From CAYPAU01 sp964408825 (GTDB taxonomy: Bacteria; Patescibacteriota; Microgenomatia; Levybacterales; UBA12049), in contig CAYPAU010000001.1 of assembly GCA_964408825.1 (NCBI GenBank), positions 62,001-126,000 on the forward strand: 64,000 bases of DNA, read 5' to 3'. Positions 60,874-64,000 of the stretch are shown here, in pieces. The translations under genes were made by a program, and so were the position numbers. Within the stretch, counting starts at the first letter, position 1. The number at the start of each line of letters is the position of its first letter. The notes under the pieces are model-generated. The model saw nothing but the letters and a program-made list of their open reading frames with translations. It was not told the DNA's origin and did no database searches.

Positions 60874-60897
60874 GTTTATTCCGAGCCTGCCGAGGAA

Positions 60898-60914
60898 ACT
60901 TCCGGTGGGGTCAC
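60898..60914 (+). repeat. Duplicated tRNA-Glu 3' end (att-like direct repeat)
   Basis: ACTTCCGGTGGGGTCAC, identical to 60518-60534 (end of T-loop, T-stem 3' strand, acceptor 3' strand, discriminator, one flanking base). The repeat period is 380 bp, almost the same as the 377 bp at tRNA-Gln. Confidence 0.95.
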
Positions 60915-60920
60915 AAGAGC

Positions 60921-61784
60921 TCATAAGTTTTTAAAGGCGTATTCCCTGCTTGATCGAACTACATATCCTACGGTTGGGGGAGCAAAATGCGCTCCTATAA
61001 GAAGGATTTCCTTGTCGGTAATTTCTTCCAATAATTTCCTGCGTGTTTCTATAGCTTTGTCCGGATAAGTATCGTATTCTATTGTCCATTCGGGATTTGC
61101 CAACTGACAAGGATGATGAATAAAATCTCCCGAAAATAAAGCATTTTTGCCTTTTGATTCAATTTTTAAACTAACATGTTCCGGTGTATGTCCGGGCGCA
61201 GAGATTAGTTTCAAATTCTTATCTATCATATAATCGGATGAGATAAATTTTCCAAGCCCTGCATCCACCACGGGTTTTACTGAATCATCAAAGGCGTCTT
61301 TATCATCGGCAACTTCACGTTCTGGATTAGTCTTCCAGTAATCATATTCTTTCTGCACAAATAGATATTCAGCATTTGGGAATGTAGGTTTCCAAACCCC
61401 ATCGATCAATTCCGTATTCCATCCCACGTGATCAGTATGAAGATGTGTACTAATAACCACATCTACTTTTTCTTTTGCAACTCCCAGTTTTCTTAGTTTA
61501 TCTAAAAAATCCGTTTTTAATCTTGACCATTCCGGAAGATCCGTGCGAATTTTGTCATTGCCATTTCCCGTATCAACTAAGATATTCTTACCTTCCGATT
61601 TGATGAGAAATGAAGCAACAGTAGCTTTAAATTTACCATTTTTGTCTGCAAAATGAGGAAATAGCCATTTTATTCTTCTGATTTTTTCGGGGGTTGCCGG
61701 TTTTATCCCATCCTGCAAAACTTTCCCTGCATCGGGAATTTCGATAATTTGGAAAATCTCAACATCACCAATTTTCCACTTCAT
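60921..61784 (-). CDS. MBL-fold metallohydrolase
   Basis: 287 residues, metallo-beta-lactamase fold. STHLHTDHVGW carries the H-x-H-x-D-H metal motif, then SAPGHTPEHVSLKI, FSGDFIHHPCQ and IGAHFAPPT give the remaining ligands. It resembles the lactonase/organophosphate-degrading-like group with a YLFVQKEYDYW segment. The substrate is unknown. TGCTATAAT (61796-61791, minus) lies 6 nt before the ATG: probable leaderless start, and the box overlaps the GNAT gene's end. Confidence 0.88.
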   Translation of the reverse strand: MKWKIGDVEIFQIIEIPDAGKVLQDGIKPATPEKIRRIKWLFPHFADKNGKFKATVASFLIKSEGKNILVDTGNGNDKIRTDLPEWSRLKTDFLDKLRKLGVAKEKVDVVISTHLHTDHVGWNTELIDGVWKPTFPNAEYLFVQKEYDYWKTNPEREVADDKDAFDDSVKPVVDAGLGKFISSDYMIDKNLKLISAPGHTPEHVSLKIESKGKNALFSGDFIHHPCQLANPEWTIEYDTYPDKAIETRRKLLEEITDKEILLIGAHFAPPTVGYVVRSSREYAFKNL

Positions 61785-61791
61785 GAGGAAA

Positions 61792-62262
61792 TTATAGCAG
61801 TTTTTTTATTGCCTTCTGATAAATGATGTTATCGACTATCCAACCTTCTTTTTCTCTTTTTATCTCTCTATATCCATTCTTTTCATAAAATCTCTGTGCA
61901 GAAACTTGCTTGGCAGAAGTATTAAGCTGAAGTGTTTTATATCCTAGCTCTTTTGCTCTTTTTTCAAGCACGTCGAGAATCATTTGCCCATAACCTTTTC
62001 TTTGATAAGTCGGGTCAACTCTCATTCTTCTTATTTCCCCAATTTCATCTGTCATTTTTCGCAATCCTCCCATTGCGATTATCTTGCTATCTAATAATCC
62101 TACTAAAAACTCTCCTCGGTTATTTAGATAAATTCTTTCTATGTCATCAAAGTCCTTTTCCCATTTGCCTGTATACATATATGCGTCTTCATTTTTCAAA
62201 GCGCGAACATGAAGATTAAAGATCTCATCTTTGTCAGAGGGTTGATATTGTCTGATTATCAT
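61792..62262 (-). CDS. GNAT-family N-acetyltransferase
   Basis: 156 residues. GNAT fold: MIIRQYQPSDKDEIFNLHVR start, IAMGGLRKM and EIRRMRVDPTYQRKGYGQMI with the acetyl-CoA loop (Q-R-K-G-Y-G), then LQLNTSAKQVSAQRFYEKNG (family-typical A-x-x-F-Y-x-x-x-G-Y). Acceptor unknown. It lies between two MBL-fold genes on the same strand. Confidence 0.9.
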   Translation of the reverse strand: MIIRQYQPSDKDEIFNLHVRALKNEDAYMYTGKWEKDFDDIERIYLNNRGEFLVGLLDSKIIAMGGLRKMTDEIGEIRRMRVDPTYQRKGYGQMILDVLEKRAKELGYKTLQLNTSAKQVSAQRFYEKNGYREIKREKEGWIVDNIIYQKAIKKLL

Positions 62263-62287
62263 AAAAGGTTGCTTGATGTACGAGCTA

Positions 62288-62917
62288 TTATCGGAAGGAA
62301 ACTTTTTCTCCTGTTTTTAGAGATTTAAATTCAATTTCTCTGTCAGAAAAGTATTTTACAAGTCTTTGATAAAAAGCTTCTCTTGCTTTTTCATTCCAAT
62401 GCCAGTCATGAATTGGAATTATGTATCTTGGTTTTAACAAAAGCGCATAAGCAACAGATTGAGTTAAACTACACCATGGGGCTTGTACCGGAAGAGCCAA
62501 AACCTCGACAGTCTTTTTGAATTGTAAAGAATCTCCAGGATGAACGATCTTGTTAAATAATGTAAATACGATATTTTTTGGAGGGATAATACCAAAAACT
62601 TCTTCGTGCGGACTTTCTTTAAAAGATATGCCCACATCTGCGTCTGATGATGCATCGATACTTTCCTTTTTTAATATAGACACTACAGAATCGCTTGAAA
62701 TAATCTTTACATTAGGAAACTTGTTTATTATATCTTTAATGAATGGGAGATACATATGATCAGGATGTTCATGAGTAATTAAAATGTAATCAAGCTTTGT
62801 AAGCTTGTCTAGATTAAGCCCGCCCTCTTCGTAGGTGTAATTGCCTGGATCAATAAGGAAAACCTTATTATTTTCTTCAATGAGTAAGCATGAATGAATA
62901 TGTTTTGAAATAATCAT
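62288..62917 (-). CDS. MBL-fold metal-dependent hydrolase (UlaG-like)
   Basis: 209 residues of the UlaG/L-ascorbate-lactonase-like MBL group. HIHSCLLIEENNKVFLIDPG, then ITHEHPDHMYLPF (H-x-H-x-D-H) and PIHDWHWNEKAREAF. Substrate unknown. A TGATATAAT box (62939-62934, minus) lies 16 nt before the ATG. Confidence 0.87.
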   Translation of the reverse strand: MIISKHIHSCLLIEENNKVFLIDPGNYTYEEGGLNLDKLTKLDYILITHEHPDHMYLPFIKDIINKFPNVKIISSDSVVSILKKESIDASSDADVGISFKESPHEEVFGIIPPKNIVFTLFNKIVHPGDSLQFKKTVEVLALPVQAPWCSLTQSVAYALLLKPRYIIPIHDWHWNEKAREAFYQRLVKYFSDREIEFKSLKTGEKVSFR

Positions 62918-63030
62918 AGCTCAATTATATCACTGGGCATTGGCAAAATTGTAAGGAAGGCCTAAGATCCCTAGGTGTCAATATGATTCCACCTCCCAGG
63001 TGTACCTTGAAACGGGGAAAGGATTTTAAA

Positions 63031-63060
63031 TTGTAAGTAGCCTTGCATTCTTGATATAAT
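63031..63060 (+). promoter_or_regulatory. Promoter of the final GT2 gene
   Basis: TTGTAA (63031-63036), 18 bp, TATAAT (63055-63060, in TTGATATAAT). The GTG start lies 6 nt after the -10, so transcription is predicted to begin at the start codon. Confidence 0.75.
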
Positions 63061-63066
63061 CTTTTT

Positions 63067-63822
63067 GTGAACAACCCTTTTCTTTCTGTCGTCGTCCCCT
63101 CATATAATGAGCTTGGTAATCTTCATAAGGGAGTTCTGGATAAAGTTGATCATTATCTTTCTAGGCAAAAATACACATGGGAAGTAATAGTGGTTGATGA
63201 CGGCTCAACAGATGGAAGTGTAGAGTTTGTAGAAAATTTTGTTAAAGAAAATGAGGGATTTAGGGTGGTGAAAAACGGCCATACCGGAAAAGCAGGTGCC
63301 GTAACGCGCGGTGTTTTAGATGCAAAAGGAGAGATCATACTTTTTACAGACATGGATCAGGCAACTCCCATAGAAGAAATAGAAAAATTTTTTCCTTCTT
63401 TCGAAAGAAACTTCGATATAGTTATTGGTTCGCGAAATTCCGAAAGAAAAGGAGCCCCATGGACAAGACTTGTTATGGCAAGGAGCATGATGATACTCCG
63501 CACGCTAATAGTAGGAGTTTACGGAATTTCAGACACGCAGTGCGGGTTTAAAGCTTTTAGGAATGATGTCGCAAAGAAATTATTTAAAAAAATAAACGAT
63601 ATAAATAAAGGATTCAAACAAGTTACCGGATCACATGTGACTGCCGGATTTGATGTAGAACTTCTGTATCTTGCCCAGAAGTTGGGTTACAGGATAAAAG
63701 AGGTACCTGTTAACTGGCTTTATGTAGAAACAAGAAGAGTAAGCCCTCTAAAAGATTCCATAGATGGCTTTTTCGATCTTTTCAAAATAAAATTTAATTC
63801 TTTAAAAGGGACTTACGACTAA
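63067..63822 (+). CDS. Family 2 glycosyltransferase (dolichyl-P-glucosyltransferase-like)
   Basis: 251 residues starting at GTG. GT-A fold: SVVVPSYNELGNLHKGVLDK, VVDDGSTDGS, ILFTDMDQATP (DxD), VIGSRNSERKGAPWTR and DTQCGFKAFRNDVAKKLF are typical of lipid-phosphate glucosyltransferases. It loads a sugar onto a polyprenyl phosphate. No membrane domain here. The next gene, cut by the window edge, starts immediately and encodes a membrane protein that could use the product. Confidence 0.92.
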   Translation: MNNPFLSVVVPSYNELGNLHKGVLDKVDHYLSRQKYTWEVIVVDDGSTDGSVEFVENFVKENEGFRVVKNGHTGKAGAVTRGVLDAKGEIILFTDMDQATPIEEIEKFFPSFERNFDIVIGSRNSERKGAPWTRLVMARSMMILRTLIVGVYGISDTQCGFKAFRNDVAKKLFKKINDINKGFKQVTGSHVTAGFDVELLYLAQKLGYRIKEVPVNWLYVETRRVSPLKDSIDGFFDLFKIKFNSLKGTYD

Positions 63823-64000
63823 ATGTCGAAATTTAAATTTACCATTTTTCATTTACCATTTATCATTTTTTGTTATCTAATAGTTATCATTGCTCTTTTT
63901 CTTTATTCTTTTACACAGATTGATTTAAGTTTGACTTTGACAGAGATTTCATGGTGGCAGGGGATTCAAAAATTTTTTCAGAACATCGGTTACTTTAACA
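63823..64000 (+). CDS. Membrane protein, 3' truncated by window end
   Basis: Starts at ATG directly after the GT2 stop (TAA-ATG). 59 residues visible: MSKFKFTIFHLPFIIFCYLI with a first membrane helix, then QIDLSLTLTEISWWQGIQKF. The first 45 bases contain an AT-rich repeat (TTTACCATTTTTCATTTACC and ATTTATCATT) like those in recJ and cca. Possibly a glycosyltransferase or O-antigen-like membrane enzyme, but too little is seen. Confidence 0.7.
   Translation, partial: MSKFKFTIFHLPFIIFCYLIVIIALFLYSFTQIDLSLTLTEISWWQGIQKFFQNIGYFN

Overview
The window looks like a contig from a Candidate Phyla Radiation (Patescibacteria) bacterium, most likely of the Microgenomates group. This is inference from several sequence features. 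The genome is AT-rich, with a small-cell gene set and overlapping genes. Surface proteins carry Pro-Thr 'PTPTPT' linkers. TsaB is short, AspRS is archaeal-like, and an FtsEX pair sits with a LytM protein. The small families DUF5679, DUF4446, DUF3048 and DUF1003 are all present. UGA is used as a normal stop and RF2 is encoded, so the UGA-recoding lineages are excluded. A run of 14 Ns inside prfB shows this is a draft assembly.

Layout. 0-10.7 kb: a secreted subtilase (5' truncated), two alpha/beta hydrolases, DNA and nucleotide house-cleaning (MGMT-like, MazG-like), a CPBP protease, an Nramp-like transporter, RF2, and ftsE-ftsX followed by a coiled-coil LytM protein. 10.7-14.8 kb: a surface protein, then the t6A genes tsaE, tsaC and tsaB with a methyltransferase, and a CAP-domain protein. 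14.8-25.2 kb: a nucleotide-sugar and glycosylation cluster (rmlA, Nudix, rmlB, rmlD, ugd, rmd-like, gmd, uxs-like, GT2-GtrA, GT39). 25.2-31.7 kb: small proteins, DUF4446, DUF3048, a winged-helix protein, secD-secF and yqeY. 31.7-42.4 kb: an ABC exporter, cca, recJ, aspS, a D,D-carboxypeptidase and gltX. 42.4-48.5 kb: tRNA-Gln with a GIY-YIG cassette, surface proteins, an MFS transporter and an RRM protein. 48.7-55 kb: ppsA, a toxin-antitoxin pair, an enolase-like protein, D-LDH and a sugar dehydrogenase. 55-64 kb: a putative glycosidase, lon, DedA, tRNA-Glu with a second GIY-YIG cassette, MBL and GNAT proteins, and GT2. No gene-free stretch exceeds 300 bases.

The most striking structure is a pair of matching cassettes. 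A tRNA gene (Gln-CUG, Glu-CUC) is followed by a tiny GIY-YIG endonuclease ORF and then by a perfect 16-17 bp copy of that same tRNA's 3' end. The repeat-to-repeat distances are 377 and 380 bp. The two nucleases are clearly different proteins, so this looks like a recurrent insertion mechanism that uses tRNA 3' ends and leaves the tRNA intact.

Other unexplained structure includes the following. Two homologous intergenic leaders in the sugar cluster each complement the start-codon region of the gene they precede, with a compensating change. Short GC-rich hairpins or AT-rich repeats are inserted in frame in ftsE, tsaE, yqeY, cca, recJ and lon. Three genes carry a single in-frame stop with the downstream frame intact. 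The M23/LytM domain is apparently circularly permuted. About ten genes have a -10 box only 6-10 nt before the start codon, consistent with leaderless mRNAs. Structured leaders precede gltX, the RRM gene and a small unknown gene.
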